A stretch of DNA of 64,000 nt from Chaenocephalus aceratus (Eukaryota > Chordata > Actinopteri > Perciformes > Channichthyidae). Below are positions 22,633-36,983 of the stretch, piece by piece. A model generated the notes under the pieces. The model saw only the letters and a list, made by a program, of their open reading frames with translations. It ran no database searches and was not told the DNA's origin. Where the stretch lies: NCBI GenBank assembly GCA_023974075.1, contig JAMFTG010000742.1:59283-123282 (forward strand), read 5' to 3'. Position numbers and translations under genes: made by a program. Positions within the stretch are counted from its first letter, which is position 1. Each line of letters begins with the position of its first letter.

Positions 22633-22815
22633 GGTTTCTGTCTGTCTGTATTCCCTTTTCCTCCTCGGTGGCTTCAGGAATCTTTTCTGCGGAGCGTCGA
22701 AACACACACTGACTCTGCTGCGGCCGGATCCACCTGTTTCCTATTTGTGGGAGTTTCCCTTTGATGCCTCCTCCTTTCCTTCCCTACACCCCCTTTCCTT
22801 TCCCTTCACTACCTG
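22633..22815 (-). promoter_or_regulatory. Presumed 5'UTR and proximal promoter of tspan8-like gene
   Basis: This is the only unique sequence between the start codon and the upstream repeats. It has purine-rich text on the gene strand and no clear TATA box. The assignment is by position only. Confidence 0.35.
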
Positions 22816-23083
22816 CAGAGATGGCAAAAGTAGGCTACACACATCCTTTACTCAAGTAGAAGTACAGATACTCGTGTTTAAAAGTACTCTGGTGAAAGTA
22901 GAAGTACTGACTAAACTTCTTTACTCAAGTCAAAGTAAAGAGCTTTGAAGTGTACTTCAGTAAAAAGTACCCATAGCTAGCAGCTGCTTTAAAGAGGTAT
23001 TTGAGTTCAAATGTAAGAAGTATAAGTAAAAAGTCGTCAGAGTGGAGTACAGTACTGATACCAGGAAAATGTACTTAAGTATA
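22816..23083. mobile_element. Half of a hAT-like miniature element
   Basis: It starts CAGAGATGGCAAAAGTA and continues with ACTCAAGTAGAAGTACAG text known from non-autonomous fish elements. Its other half is not seen; the 57-bp array begins directly after GTACTTAAGTATA. Confidence 0.65.
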
Positions 23084-26000
23084 CCAGGAGAGGACTCTTT
23101 AAAGTAGAGACACTACATACTGAATACACCTGAACATCAGCAGGAGAGGACTCTTTAAAGTAGAGACACTACATACTGATATACACCTGAACATCAGCAG
23201 GAGAGGACTCTTTAAAGTAGAAACTCTACATACTGATATACACCTGAACATCAGCAGGAGAGGACTCTTTAAAGTAGAGAAACTACATACTGATATACAC
23301 CTGAACATCAGCAGGAGAGGACTCTTTAAAGTAAGACACTACATACTGATATACACCTGAACATCAGCAGGAGAGGACTCTTTAAAGTAGAGACGCTACA
23401 TACTGATATACACCTGAACATCAGCAGGAGAGGACTCTTTAAAGTAGAGATGCTACATACTGATATACACCTGAACATCAGCAGGAGAGGACTCTTTAAA
23501 GTAGAGACACTACATACTGATATACACCTGAACATCAGCAGGAGAGGACTCTTTAAAGTAGAGACACTACATACTGATATACACCTGAACATCAGCAGGA
23601 GAGGACTCTTTAAAGTAGAGACACTACATACTGATATACACCTGAACATCAGCAGGAGAGGACTCTTTAAAGTAGAAACTCTACATACTGATATACACCT
23701 GAACATCAGCAGGAGAGGACTCTTTAAAGTAGAGAAACTACATACTGATATACACCGAACATCAGCAGGAGAGGACTCTTTAAAGTAGAGACACTACATA
23801 CTGATATACACCTGAACATCAGCAGGAGAGGACTCTTTAAAGTAGAGACGCTACATACTGATATACACCTGAACATCAGCAGGAGAGGACTCTTTAAAGT
23901 AGAGATGCTACATACTGATATACACCTGACCATCAGCAGGAGAGGACTCTTTAAAGTAGAAACTCTACATACTGATATACACCTGAACATCAGCAGGAGA
24001 GACTCTTTAAAGTAGAGACACTACATACTGATATCACCTGAACATCAGCAGGAGAGGACTCTTTAAAGTAGAGACACTACATACTGATATACACCTGAAC
24101 ATCAGCAGGGAGGACTCTTTAAAGTAGAGACACTACATACTGATATACACCTGAACATCAGCAGGAGAGGACTCTTTAAAGTAGAGACACTACATACTGA
24201 TGTACACCTGAACATCAGCAGGAGAGGACTCTTTAAAGTAGAGACACTACATACTGATACACACCTGAACATCAGCAGGAGAGGACTCTTTAAAGTAGAG
24301 ACACTACATACTGATATACACCTGAACATCAGCAGGAGAGGATCTTTAAAGTAGAGACGCTACATACTGATATACACCTGAACATCAGCAGGAGAGGACT
24401 CTTTAAAGTAGAGATGCTACATACTGATATACACCTGAACATCAGCAGGAGAGGACTCTTTAAAGTAGAGACACTACATACTGATATACACCTGAACATC
24501 AGCAGGAGAGGACTCTTTAAAGTAGAGACACTACATACTGATATACACCTGAACATCAGCAGGAGAGGACTCTTTAAAGTAGAGACACTACATACTGATA
24601 TACACCTGAACATCAGCAGGAGAGGACTCTTTAAAGTAGAAACTCTACATACTGATATACACCTGAACATCAGCAGGAGAGGACTCTTTAAAGTAGAGAA
24701 ACTACATACTGATATACACCTGAACATCAGCAGGAGAGGACTCTTTAAAGTAGAGACACTACATACTGATATACACCTGAACTCAGCAGGAGAGGACTCT
24801 TTAAAGTAAGACGCTACATACTGATACACCTGAACATCAGCAGGAAGGACTCTTTAAAGTAGAGAAGCTACATACTGATATACACCTGAACATCAGCAGG
24901 AGAGACTCTTTAAAGTAGAGACACTACATACTGATATACACCTGAACATCAGCAGGAGAGGACTCTTTAAAGTAGAGACACTACATACTGATATACACCT
25001 GAACATCAGCAGGAGAGGACTCTTTAAAGTAGAGACACTACATACTGATATACACCTGAACATCAGCAGGAGAGGACTCTTTAAAGTAGAAACTCTACAT
25101 ACTGATATACACCTGAACATCAGCAGGAGAGACTCTTTAAAGTAGAGAAACTACATACTGATATACACCTGAACATCAGCAGGAGAGGACTCTTTAAAGT
25201 AGAGACACTACATACTGATATACACCTGAACATCAGCAGGAGAGGACGCTTTAAAGTAGAGACGCTACATACTGATATACACCTGAACATCAGCAGGAGA
25301 GGACTCTTTAAAGTAGAGATGCTACATACTGATATACACCTGACCATCAGCAGGAGAGGACTCTTTAAAGTAGAAACTCTACATACGATATACACCTGAA
25401 CATCAGCAGGAGAGGACTCTTTAAAGTAGAGACACTACATACTGATATACACCTGAACATCAGCAGGAGAGGACTCTTTAAAGTAGAGACACTACATACT
25501 GATATACACCTGAACATCAGCAGGAGAGGACTCTTTAAAGTAGACACTACATACTGATGTACACCTGAACATCAGCAGGAGAGGACTCTTTAAAGTAGAG
25601 ACACTACATACTGATACACACCTGAACATCAGCAGGAGAGGACTCTTTAAAGTAGAGACACTACATACTGATACACACCTGAACATCAGCAGGAGAGGAC
25701 TCTTTAAAGTAGAGAAACTACATACTGATATACACCTGAACAGCACAGGAGAGGACTCTTTAAAGTAGAGACACTACATACTGATACACCTGACATCAGC
25801 AGGAGAGGACTCTTTAAAGTAGAAACTCTACATACTGATATACACCTGAACATCAGCAGGAGAGGACTCTTTAAAGTAGAGACACTACATACTGATATAC
25901 ACCTGAACATCAGCAGGAGAGGACTCTTTAAAGTAGAGACACTACATACTGATATACACCTGGACATCAGCAGGAGAGGACTCTTTAAAGTAGAGACACT

Positions 26001-29000
26001 ACATACTGATATACACCTGAACATCAGCAGAGAGGACTCTTTAAAGTAGAGACACCACATACTGATATACACCTGAACATCAGCAGGAGAGGACTCTTTA
26101 AAGTAGAGACACTACATACTGATATACACCTGAACATCAGCAGGAGAGGACTCTTTAAAGTAGAGACACTACATACTGATATACCCTGAACATCAGCAGG
26201 AGAGGACTCTTTAAAGTAGAGACATTACATACTGATATACACCTGAACATCAGCAGGAGAGGACTCTTTAAAGTAGAGACACTACATACTGATACACACC
26301 TGAACATCAGGAGAGACTCTTTAAAGTAGAGACACTACATACTGATATACACCTGAACATCATCAGGAGAGGACTCTTTAAAGTAGAGACACTACATACT
26401 GATATACACCTGGACATCAGCAGGAGAGGACTCTTTAAAGTAGAGACACCACATACTGATATACACCTGAACATCAGCAGGAGAGGACTCTTTAAAGTAG
26501 AGACACTACATACTGATACACACCTGAACATCATCAGGAGAGGACTCTTTAAAGTAGAGACACTACATACTGATATACACCTGAACATCATCAGGAGAGG
26601 ACTCTTTAAAGTAGAGACACTCAACTGATATACACCTGGACATCAGCAGGAGAGGACTCTTTAAAGTAGAGACACCACATACTGATATACACCTGAACAT
26701 CAGCAGGAGAGGACTCTTTAAAGTAGAGACCTACATACTGATATACACCTGAACATCAGCAGGAGAGGACTCTTTAAAGTAGAGATGCACATACTGATAT
26801 ACACCTGACATCAGCAGGAGAGGACTCTTTAAAGTAGAAACTCTACATACTGATATACACCTGAACATCAGCAGGAGAGGACTCTTTAAAGTAGAGACAC
26901 TACATACTGATATACACCTGAACATCAGCAGGAGAGGACTCTTTAAAGTAGAGACACTACATACTGATATACACCTGAACATCAGCAGGAGAGGACTCTT
27001 TAAAGTAGAGACACTACATACTGATACACACCTGAACATCAGCAGGAGAGGACTCTTTAAAGTAGAGACACTACATACTGATACACACCTGAACATCAGC
27101 AGGAGAGGACTCTTTAAAGTAGAAACCTACATACTGATATACACCTGAATCAGCAGGAGAGGACTCTTTAAAGTAGAGAAAACATACTGATATACACCTG
27201 AACATCAGCAGGAGAGGACTCTTTAAAGTAGAGACGCTACATACTGATATACACCTGAACATCAGCAGGAGAGGACTCTTTAAAGTAGAGACGCTACATA
27301 CTGATATAACCTGAACATCAGCAGGAGAGGACTCTTTAAAGTAGAGATACTACATACTGATACACCTGAACATCAGCAGGAGAGGACTCTTTAAAGTAGA
27401 AACTCTACATACTGATATACACCTGAACATCAGCAGGAGAGGACTCTTTAAAGTAGAGACACTACATACTGATATACACCTGAACATCAGCAGGAGAGGA
27501 CTCTTTAAAGTAGAGACACTACATACTGATATACACCTGAACATCAGCAGGAGAGGACTCTTTAAAGTAGAGACACTACATACTGATATACACCTGAACA
27601 TCAGCAGGAGAGGACTCTTTAAAGTAGAGACACTACATACTGATACACACCTGAACATCAGCAGGAGAGGACTCTTTAAAGTAGAGACACTACATACTGA
27701 TATACACCTGAACATCAGCAGGAGAGGACTCTTTAAAGTAGAGACACTACATACTGATATACACCTGAACATCAGCAGGAGAGGACTCTTTAAAGTAGAG
27801 ACACTACATACTGATATTCACCTGAACATCAGCAGGAGAGGACTCTTTAAAGTAGAGACACTACATACTGAATACACCTGAACATCAGCAGGAGAGGACT
27901 CTTTAAAGTAGAGACACTACATACTGATGCACACCTGAACATCAGCAGGAGAGGACTCTTTAAAGTAGAGACACTACATACTGATACACACCTGAACATC
28001 AGCAGGAGAGGACTCTTTAAAGTAGAGACACTACATACTGATATACACCTGAACATCAGCAGGAGAGGACTCTTTAAAGTAGAGACACTACATACTGATA
28101 TACACCTGACATCAGCAGGAGAGGACTCTTTAAAGTAGAGACACTACATACTGATATACACCTGAACATCAGCAGGAGAGGACTCTTTAAAGTAGAGACA
28201 CTACATACTGATACACCTGAACATCAGCAGGAGAGGACTCTTTAAAGTAGAGACACATACTGATATACACCTGAACATCAGCAGGAGAGGACTCTTAAAG
28301 TAGAGACACTACATACTGATATACACCTGAACATCAGCAGGAGAGGACTCTTTAAAGTAGAGACACTACATACTGATATACACCTGAACATCAGCAGGAG
28401 AGGACTCTTTAAAGTAGAGACACTACATACTGATACACACCTGAACATCATCAGGAGAGGACTCTTTAAAGTAGAGACACTACATACTGATATACACCTG
28501 AACATCATCAGGAGAGGACTCTTTAAAGTAGAGACACTACATACTGATATACACCTGAACATCAGCAGGAGAGGACTCTTTAAAGTAGAGAAACTACATG
28601 ATATACACCTGAACATCAGCAGGAGAGGACTCTTTAAAGTAGAGACACTACATACTGATATACACCTGAACATCAGCAGGAGAGGACTCTTTAAAGTAGA
28701 GACACTACATACTGATATACACCTGAACATCAGCAGGAGAGGACTCTTTAAAGTAGAGAACTACATACTGATATACACCTGACATCAGCAGGAGAGGACT
28801 CTTTAAAGTAGAACTCTACATACTGATATACACCTGAACATCAGCAGGAGAGGACTCTTTAAAGTAGAGACACTACATACTGATATACACCTGAACATCA
28901 GCAGGAGAGGACTCTTTAAAGTAGAGACACTACATACTGATATACACCTGAACATCAGCAGGAGAGGACTCTTTAAAGTAGAGACACTACATACTGATAT

Positions 29001-32000
29001 ACACCTGAACATCAGCAGGAGAGGACTCTTTAAAGTAGAGACACTACATACTGATACACACCTGAACATCAGCAGGAGAGGACTCTTTAAAGTAGAGACA
29101 CTACATACTGATATACACCTGAACATCAGCAGGAGGGACTCTTTAAAGTAGAGACACTACATACTGATATACACCTGAACATCAGCAGGAGAGGACTCTT
29201 TAAAGTAGAGACACTACATACTGATATTCACCTGAACATCAGCAGGAGAGGACTCTTTAAAGTAGAGACACTACATACTGATATACACCTGAACATCAGC
29301 AGGAGAGGACTCTTTAAAGTAGAGACACTACATACTGATGCACACCTGAACATCAGCAGGAGAGGACTCTTTAAAGTAGAGACACTACATACTGATACAC
29401 ACCTGAACATCAGCAGGAGAGGACTCTTTAAAGTAGAGATACACATACTGATATACACTGAACATCAGCAGGAGAGGACTCTTTAAAGTTAAAGTAGACA
29501 CTACATACTGATATACACCTGGACATCAGCAGGAGAGGACTCTTTAAAGTAGAGACACTACATACTGATATACACCTGAAACATCAGCAGGAGAGGACTC
29601 TTTAAAGTAGAGACACCACATACTGATATACACCTGAACATCAGCAGGAGAGGACTCTTTAAAGTAGAGACACTACATACTGATATACACCTGAACATCA
29701 GCAGGAGAGGACTCTTTAAAGTAGAGACACTACATACTGATATACACCTGAACATCAGCAGGAGAGGACTCTTTAAAGTAGAGACACACATACTGATATA
29801 CACCTGAACATCAGCAGGAGAGGACTCTTTAAAGTAGAGACAATACATACTGATACACCTGAACATCAGCAGGAGAGGACTCTTTAAAGTAAGACACTAC
29901 ATACTGATATACACCTGAACATCATCAGGAGAGGACTCTTTAAAGTAGAGACACTACATACTGATATACACCTGGACATCAGCAGGAGAGGACTCTTTAA
30001 AGTAGAGACCCACATACTGATATATACAACCTGACACTCAGCAGGAGAGGACTCTTTAAAAGTAGAGACGCTACATACTGATATACACCTGAACATCAGC
30101 AGGAGAGGACTCTTTAAAGGTAGAGATGGCTACATACTGATATACACCTGACCATCAGCAGGAGAGACGCTTTAAAGTAGAAACTCTACATACTGATATA
30201 CACCTGAACATCAGCAGGAGGAGGACTCTTTAAGTAGAGACACTACATACTGATATACAAACCTGAACATCAGAGGAGAGGACTCTTAAAGTAGAGACAC
30301 TACATACTGAATATACACCTGAACATCACAGGAGAGGACTCTTTAAAGTAGAGACACTACATACTGATACACACCTGAACATCAGCAGGAGAGGACTCTT
30401 TAAAAAGTAGAGACACTACATACTGATACACACTGAACATCAGCAGGAGAGGACTCTTTAAAGTAGAGAACTCTACATACTGATATACACCTGAACATCA
30501 GCCAGGAGAGGACTCTTTAAAGTAGAGAAACTACATACTGATATACACCTGAACATCAGCAGGAGAGGACTCTTTAAAGTAGAGACGCTACATACTGATA
30601 TACACCTGAACATCAGCAGGAGAGAGGACTCTTTAAAGTAGGAGACGCTACATACTGATATACACCTGAACATCAGCAGGAGAGGACTCTTTAAAGTAGA
30701 GATCTACCATACTGATATACACCTGAACCATCAGCAGGAGAGGACTCTTTAAAGTAGAAACTCTACATACTGATATACACATGAACATCAGCAGGAGAGG
30801 ACTCTTTAAAGTAAGAGACACTACATACTGATATACACCTGAACATCAAGCAGAGAGGACTCTTTAAAGTAGAGACAACTACATACTGATAATACACCTG
30901 AACATCAGCAGGAGAGGACTCTTTAAAGTAGAGACACTACATACTGATACACACCTGAACAGCATCAGGAGAGGACTCTTTAAAGTAGAGACACTACATA
31001 CTGATATACACCTGAACATCAGCAGGAGAGGACTCTTTAAAGTAGAGACACTACATACTGATATACACCTGAACATCAGCAGGAGAGGACTCTTTAAAGT
31101 AGAGACACTACATACTGATATCACCTGAACAGCCAGGAGAGGACTCTTTAAAGTAGAGACACTACATACTGATATACACCTGAACAGCAGAGAGGAGGAC
31201 TCTTTAAGTAGAGACACTACATACTGATATACACCTGAACTCAGCAGGAGAGGACTCTTTAAAGTAGAGACACTACATACTGATATACACCTGAACATCA
31301 GCAGGAGAGGACTCTTTAAAGTAGAGACACTACTACTGATAACACACTGAACATCATCAGGAGAGGACTCTTTAAAGTAGAGACCTACATACTGATATAC
31401 ACCTGAACATCATCAGAGAGGACTCTTTAAAGTAGAGACACTACTGATATACACCTGGACATCAGCAGGAGAGGACTCTTTAAAGTAGAGACACATACTG
31501 ATATACACCTGAACCATCAGCAGGAGAGGACTCTTTAAAGTAGAGACGCACTACTGATATACACCTGAACATCAGCAGGAGAGGACTCTTTAAAGTAGAG
31601 ACTACATACTGATATACACCTGACCATCAGCAGAGAGGACTCTTTAAAGTAGAAACTCTACATACTGATATACACCTGAACATCATCAGGAGAGGACTCT
31701 TTAAAGTAGAGACACTACATACTGATATACACCTGAACATCAGCAGGAGAGACTCTTTAAGTAGAGACACTACATACTGATATACACCTGAACATCAGCA
31801 GGAGAGGACTCTTTAAAGTAGAGACATACATACTGATACACACCTGAACATCAGCAGGAGAGGACTCTTTTAAAGTAGAGACACTACATACTGAGACACA
31901 CCTGAACATCAGCGAAACTCTACATCAGCAGCAGGAGAGGGACTCTTTAAAGTAGGAGACAACTAACATAGCTGATATACACCTGAACCTCATCAGTGAG

Positions 32001-34599
32001 AGGACTCTTTAAAGTATAGACGCACTACTACTGATATAACAACCTGAACATCACAAGGAGAGGACTCGTTAAAGTAGAGACACTACATACTGATATACAC
32101 ATCTGAAACATCAATCAGGAGAGGACTCTTTAAGTAGAGATACTACATACTGATATACAACCTGAACCATTCATCAGGAGAGGACTTTAAGTAGAGACAC
32201 TCTACATACTGGATATACACCTGAACTCAGTTCAGGAGAGGACTCGTTTAAAGTAGAGACACCTACAATACTGATATCACCGGAACATCAAGCAGGAGAG
32301 GACTCTTTAAAGTAGAGACACTACATACATGTATACAACCTGAACATCAGCAGGAGAGTACTCTTTAAGTAGAGACACTACATACTGATAACACACCTGA
32401 ACATCATCAGTAGAGGACTCTTTAAAGTAGAGACACTACATACTGATATACACCTGAACATCAGCAGGAGAGGACTCTTTAAAGTAGAGACACTACATAC
32501 TGATATACACCTGAACATCAGCAGGAGAGGACTCTTTAAAGTAGAGAGACACTACATACTGATATTACCTGGAACATCAGCAGGAGAGGACTCTTTAAAG
32601 TAGAGACACCTACATACTGATATACACCTGAACATCAGCAGGAGAGGACTCTTTAAAGTAGAGACACTACATACTGATGCACACCTGAACATCAGCAGGA
32701 GAGGACTCTTTAAAGTAGAGACACTACATACTGATACACACCTGACATCAGCAGGAGAGGACTCTTTAAAGTAGAGATACTACCATACTGATATACACCT
32801 GAACATCAGCAGGAGAGGACTCTTTAAAGTAGAGACACTACATACTGATATACACCTGGACATCAGCAGGAGAGGACTCTTTTAAAGTAGAGACACTACA
32901 TACTGATATACACCTGACATCAGCAGGAGAGGCTCTTTAAAGTAGAGACAACTACATACTGATATACACCTGAACATCAGCAGGAGAGGACTCTTTAAAG
33001 TAGAGACACTACATACTGATATACACCTGAACATCAGCAGGAGAGGACTCTTTAAAGTAGAGACACTACATACTGATATACACCTGAACATCAGCAGGAG
33101 AGGACTCTTTAAAGTAGAGACACTACATACTGATATACACCTGAACATCAGCAGGAGAGGACTCTTTAAAGTAGAGACACTACATACTGATACACACCTG
33201 AACATCATCAGGAGAGGACTCTTTAAAGTAGAGACACTACATACTGATATACACCTGAACATCATCAGGAGAGGACTCTTTAAAGTAGAGACACTACATA
33301 CTGATATACACCTGGACATCAGCAGGAGAGGACTCTTTAAAGTAGAGACACCACATACTGATATACACCTGAACATCAGCAGGAGAGGACTCTTTAAAGT
33401 AGAGACACTACATACTGATATACACCTGAACATCAGCAGGAGAGGACTCTTTAAAGTAGAGACACTACATACTGATATACACCTGACATCAGCAGGAGAG
33501 GACCTTTAAAGTAGAGACACTACATACTGATATACACCTGACATCATCAGGAGAGGACTCTTTAAAGTAGAGACACTACATACTGATATACACCTGGAAC
33601 ATCAGCAGGAGAGGACTCTTTAAAGTAGAGACACTACATACTGATATACACCTGAACATCAGCAGGAGAGGACTCTTTAAAGTAGAGACCCGATACTGAT
33701 ATACACCTGAACATCAGCAGGAGAGGACTCTTTAAAGTAGAGACACTACATACTGATATAACCTGACATCACAGGAGAGGACTCTTAAAGTAGAGACACT
33801 ACAGACTGATATACACCGAACATCATCAGGAGGACTCTTTAAAGTAAGACACCTACATACTGATATACACCTGGAACATCAGCAGGAGAGGACTCTTTAA
33901 AGTAGAGACACCACATACTGATATACACCTGAACATCAGCAGGAGAGGACTCTTTAAAGTAGAGGACACTACATACTGATATACACCTGGACATCAGCAG
34001 GAGAGGACTCTTTAAAGTAGAGACACCACATACTGATATACACCTGAACATCAGCAGGAGAGGACTCTTTAAAGTAGAGACACTACATACTGATATACAC
34101 CTGAACATCATCAGGAGAGGACTCTTTAAAAGTAGAGACAACTACATACTGATATACACCTGGACATCAGCAGGAGAGGACTCTTTAAAGTAGAGACACC
34201 ACATACTGATATACACCTGAACATCAGCAGGAGAGGACTCTTTAAAGTAGAGACACTACATACTGATATACACCTGAACATCATCAGGAGAGGACTCTTT
34301 AAAGTAGAGACACTACATACTGATATACACCTGGACATCAGCAGGAGAGGACTCTTTAAAGTAGAGACACCACATACTGATATACACCTGAACATCAGCA
34401 GGAGAGGACTCTTTAAAGTAGAGACACTACATACTGATATACACCTGAACATCAGCAGGAGAGGACTCTTTAAAGTAGAGACACCACATACTGATATACA
34501 CCTGAACATCAGCAGGAGAGGACTCTTTAAAGTAGAGACACTACATACTGATATACACCTGAACATCAGCAGGAGAGGACTCTTTAAAGTAGAGACACT
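23084..34599 (+). repeat. 57-bp satellite, 11.5-kb array (about 200 copies)
   Basis: The consensus unit reads GAGAGGACTCTTTAAAGTAG, AGACACTACATACTGATATA, CACCTGAACATCAGCAG. From 23.38 to 25.4 kb a higher-order pattern of about eight units (near 454 bp) is visible, marked by the successive variants GACGCTAC and GATGCTAC. Later units carry CATCATCAGG, CCTGGACATC and ACACCACAT variants. Bases 29.5-32.4 kb have many single-base indels. Because 57 is 3 x 19, long frames with a 19-residue period are open on the minus strand; they are not genes. Confidence 0.98.
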
Positions 34600-35029
34600 T
34601 AAAAACATAAATACTTGAATGAAGTCCCAATGAGCATTAGAGGTCAAATCAGCGACTCTCTTCTGCACCTAGTGGCAGTTTTTTTGAAACTACACCAGAG
34701 AAAACCCTTTTTTTCAATCCCCGCCTGTTTTTATTTGACTATCAAATGTTGCTGATAGTTCCCAGGGCAACATGGGGAAGGTTTTACATGTGACACAGAA
34801 AGCCCTGCAGCTGGTTAATATTCAACCTTGAACTTAATTGAACTCAATGTTTGTTCAATTATTATGGTCTGAGCGGCAGCTGTGCTCCCAGTCTGTGCTC
34901 CCAGTCTGTCCTTCCAGTCTGTCCTTCCAGTCTGTGCTCCCAGTCTGTGCTCCCAGTCTTTGCTTCCAGAAATCTAAATGCAAATAACTTGATTTATTGG
35001 GCATAAAACACACAGGAAACTGCAAGAAA
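34600..35029. other. Unique flank with 13-bp tandem repeat
   Basis: Bases 34879-34970 contain about seven copies of a 13-bp unit, TGTGCTCCCAGTC and variants. Nothing else is recognised. Confidence 0.8.
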
Positions 35030-35061
35030 ATAATAATAATAATAATAATAATAATACAAAG

Positions 35062-35156
<95 letters not shown>
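35030..35156. repeat. (AAT)n followed by (GT)n microsatellite
   Basis: AAT repeats at 35030-35056, then GT at 35063-35156 with one GG interruption. Confidence 0.97.
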
Positions 35157-36480
35157 ACGTGGCAGAGGGGGAGGTTGCAGTGTGTGTACAGTACAGAGGG
35201 AGCAGCTGGTGTTGCTCTCCAGTCTCTTGTTCGGCTGTCTTTGAATGGAAGCGTCTCTTCTGGGATTCCTCTGGAGGATATCTGAGTCCAGAGCTTCGGA
35301 ATAGTTTCCCAAGTTCTCCGCGCTTCGAGCTGGACTTTCACTTTCACTTTGGTCCACGTGGGATATTGTTGGCTGTCAGCAGGTATTTGAGGTTTCGTCA
35401 TGACTTCCTTTCCTTTCGTCGGAAGCTGGTCCGGGAACTACCGCACTCATGCATGTGCAGAATCAACATTATGTGCACTATTATCTATCTATCAAGTGTG
35501 TACTTCCTCTTGTCGTTCTCCTCTCTCTCTTATATATTTAGTTGTGTTATCACGTCATCGTTTCACTCAAGTTTTCTTTGATGCTTCTTTAAAAACACAA
35601 TGATGTGCATCTGCTTTGTTGAGTATTCCCACATTGTAGTATAAAGGAATATCTTGTCCTTTCTATCTTAAAACTTAATTCTATCTAGTGCGTGGTGCTT
35701 GGAAGGGCAGAAGCCTCTTTCGTGGCTTTGTTCAAACTAATGAAATGACAGAGAAAGCATCTTGATAAGAGTTAAAGGGGTACATACACTCTCAATACTT
35801 CCCAGCATGCTGTATCTGTATATGTCAGGTTTTTTATTAGTACTTTCTGTCGCACACCTTTTACGTCACCGTGGGTTTTTCAGGTTGGGACGTTGGGACA
35901 CGTGCGTCTGCAGAGAAGATCAGAAAGAGAAAGAAAGTCTCTTCGATCTGGACGAGTTTTAAAAGGTAGGATCGTTTTCAGGAAACACGTGTAATGTCTT
36001 ATGGTCTGTGTGTATTCATTACTCTGTGGCGGTTTGAACGTACTTTAATGTACATTTTGATTATCAAGTAAAATAGCAAGCAGGCTATGTGCCGTTCAGG
36101 AATAACCCTAAACGTTTTGGATCTAGGACGAACTTTCGAGCGGGTCAGCACTCGGAAAAAAACAACCTGAATAAATGGAGAACGAGCGAAACAGAAAAGC
36201 CAATTAAAAGGCAATTTTTCAACTTTCTTCAACATGATTCCACAGAAAAGCAATAATAACTATTAAATAGCAGTTTGATGCTACTTTAGATGCAGGTATT
36301 CACGTTTTTTTGTCTCCTTTTGTGCTTCGAAGGTCTTCTTTACAACCAACAGTTGAAATAACGCAAATTTGCTAGGAACAATATACAACTACTATTTGGT
36401 CTATACACTTATTATAATAGTATTCTTTCGTCTTCAAGGTAGAAACAATAGCAACTTATTTTCTTTCTTTTTTAAGCTGG
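35157..36480 (+). other. Presumed promoter/5'UTR region of the pyrin/B30.2 gene
   Basis: No coding exon is recognised. Purine runs such as CAGAAAGAGAAAGAAAG near 35921 also resemble IRF sites. The function is assumed from position. Confidence 0.3.
35332..35352 (-). promoter_or_regulatory. ISRE/IRF-like motif upstream of the pyrin/B30.2 gene
   Basis: The minus strand reads GTGAAAGTGAAAGTCC, which fits the GAAANNGAAA core of interferon-stimulated response elements. A possible 5'UTR donor CAG/GTATTT follows at 35383, and another AAAG/GTAGG at 35966. An acceptor TGTTATCAG lies just before the pyrin ATG. The link of this site to the gene 3.1 kb downstream is inference. Confidence 0.45.
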
Positions 36481-36945
36481 AAACCATAATGGTGAAGCAG
36501 CAGGAGCAAACACTCACCCTCGGGGAGGGAGAATAAACAGAAGCGCAACCATGCGCGGGAAGTCTTCTTCGCTGCTTTTGTGGCAGACTGCAGCGCCACT
36601 TACAGGCCTGGCATATGTACTACAGTGTCTCCAGCGCTTTCGAGTGGTCTCGTGTGAACGGACATGTTCCTGGTGCGTGTGGACGGAAGACTTTTTTGAT
36701 AACGATTGCAGTCCGTTTGCAGGTGGAGCGTTGCCCATGTAGGCGGAGCGTCACCGCCCACTATTCCGGGCTGACTGCTCGGATGGAATCTGTATCCGCT
36801 CGTTGTAGCCCCCGTTTTTAAAAGATTTACGGAGGAAAATAGAGAGGGTTTTATTTTCTGATGCTGCGTGAGTTCCCCGACGCACCGGGGACACATGTAT
36901 AAAAGACATCACTAAGTGCATTTTGCATGATAGGTCCCCTTTAAA
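36481..36945. repeat. Probable miniature-element remnant
   Basis: The right border TTTTGCATGATAGGTCCCCT is a repeat end also seen, in relaxed form, at 41848-41876. No target duplication was found. Confidence 0.4.
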
Positions 36946-36983
36946 GAAGAGTCCTGGGATATTCTTCAGGTTTTAAAAGAATG

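Noticed and set aside
23084..25400. Regular repeat spacing that could be mistaken for a CRISPR array
   Set aside because: There are no unique spacers between direct repeats, units are contiguous, and the genome is eukaryotic.
23084..34599. Many minus-strand frames with a 19-residue period (MFRCISVCS-type), and their plus-strand counterparts
   Set aside because: The period is the 57-bp satellite unit. Frames break wherever a unit has an indel and no transcript signals exist.
36514..36896. Overlapping frames near 36.5-36.9 kb, and an ATGGTGAAGCAGCAGGAGC start resembling the pyrin exon start
   Set aside because: Only the first few codons resemble the pyrin exon. The rest is transposon-like and no domain follows.
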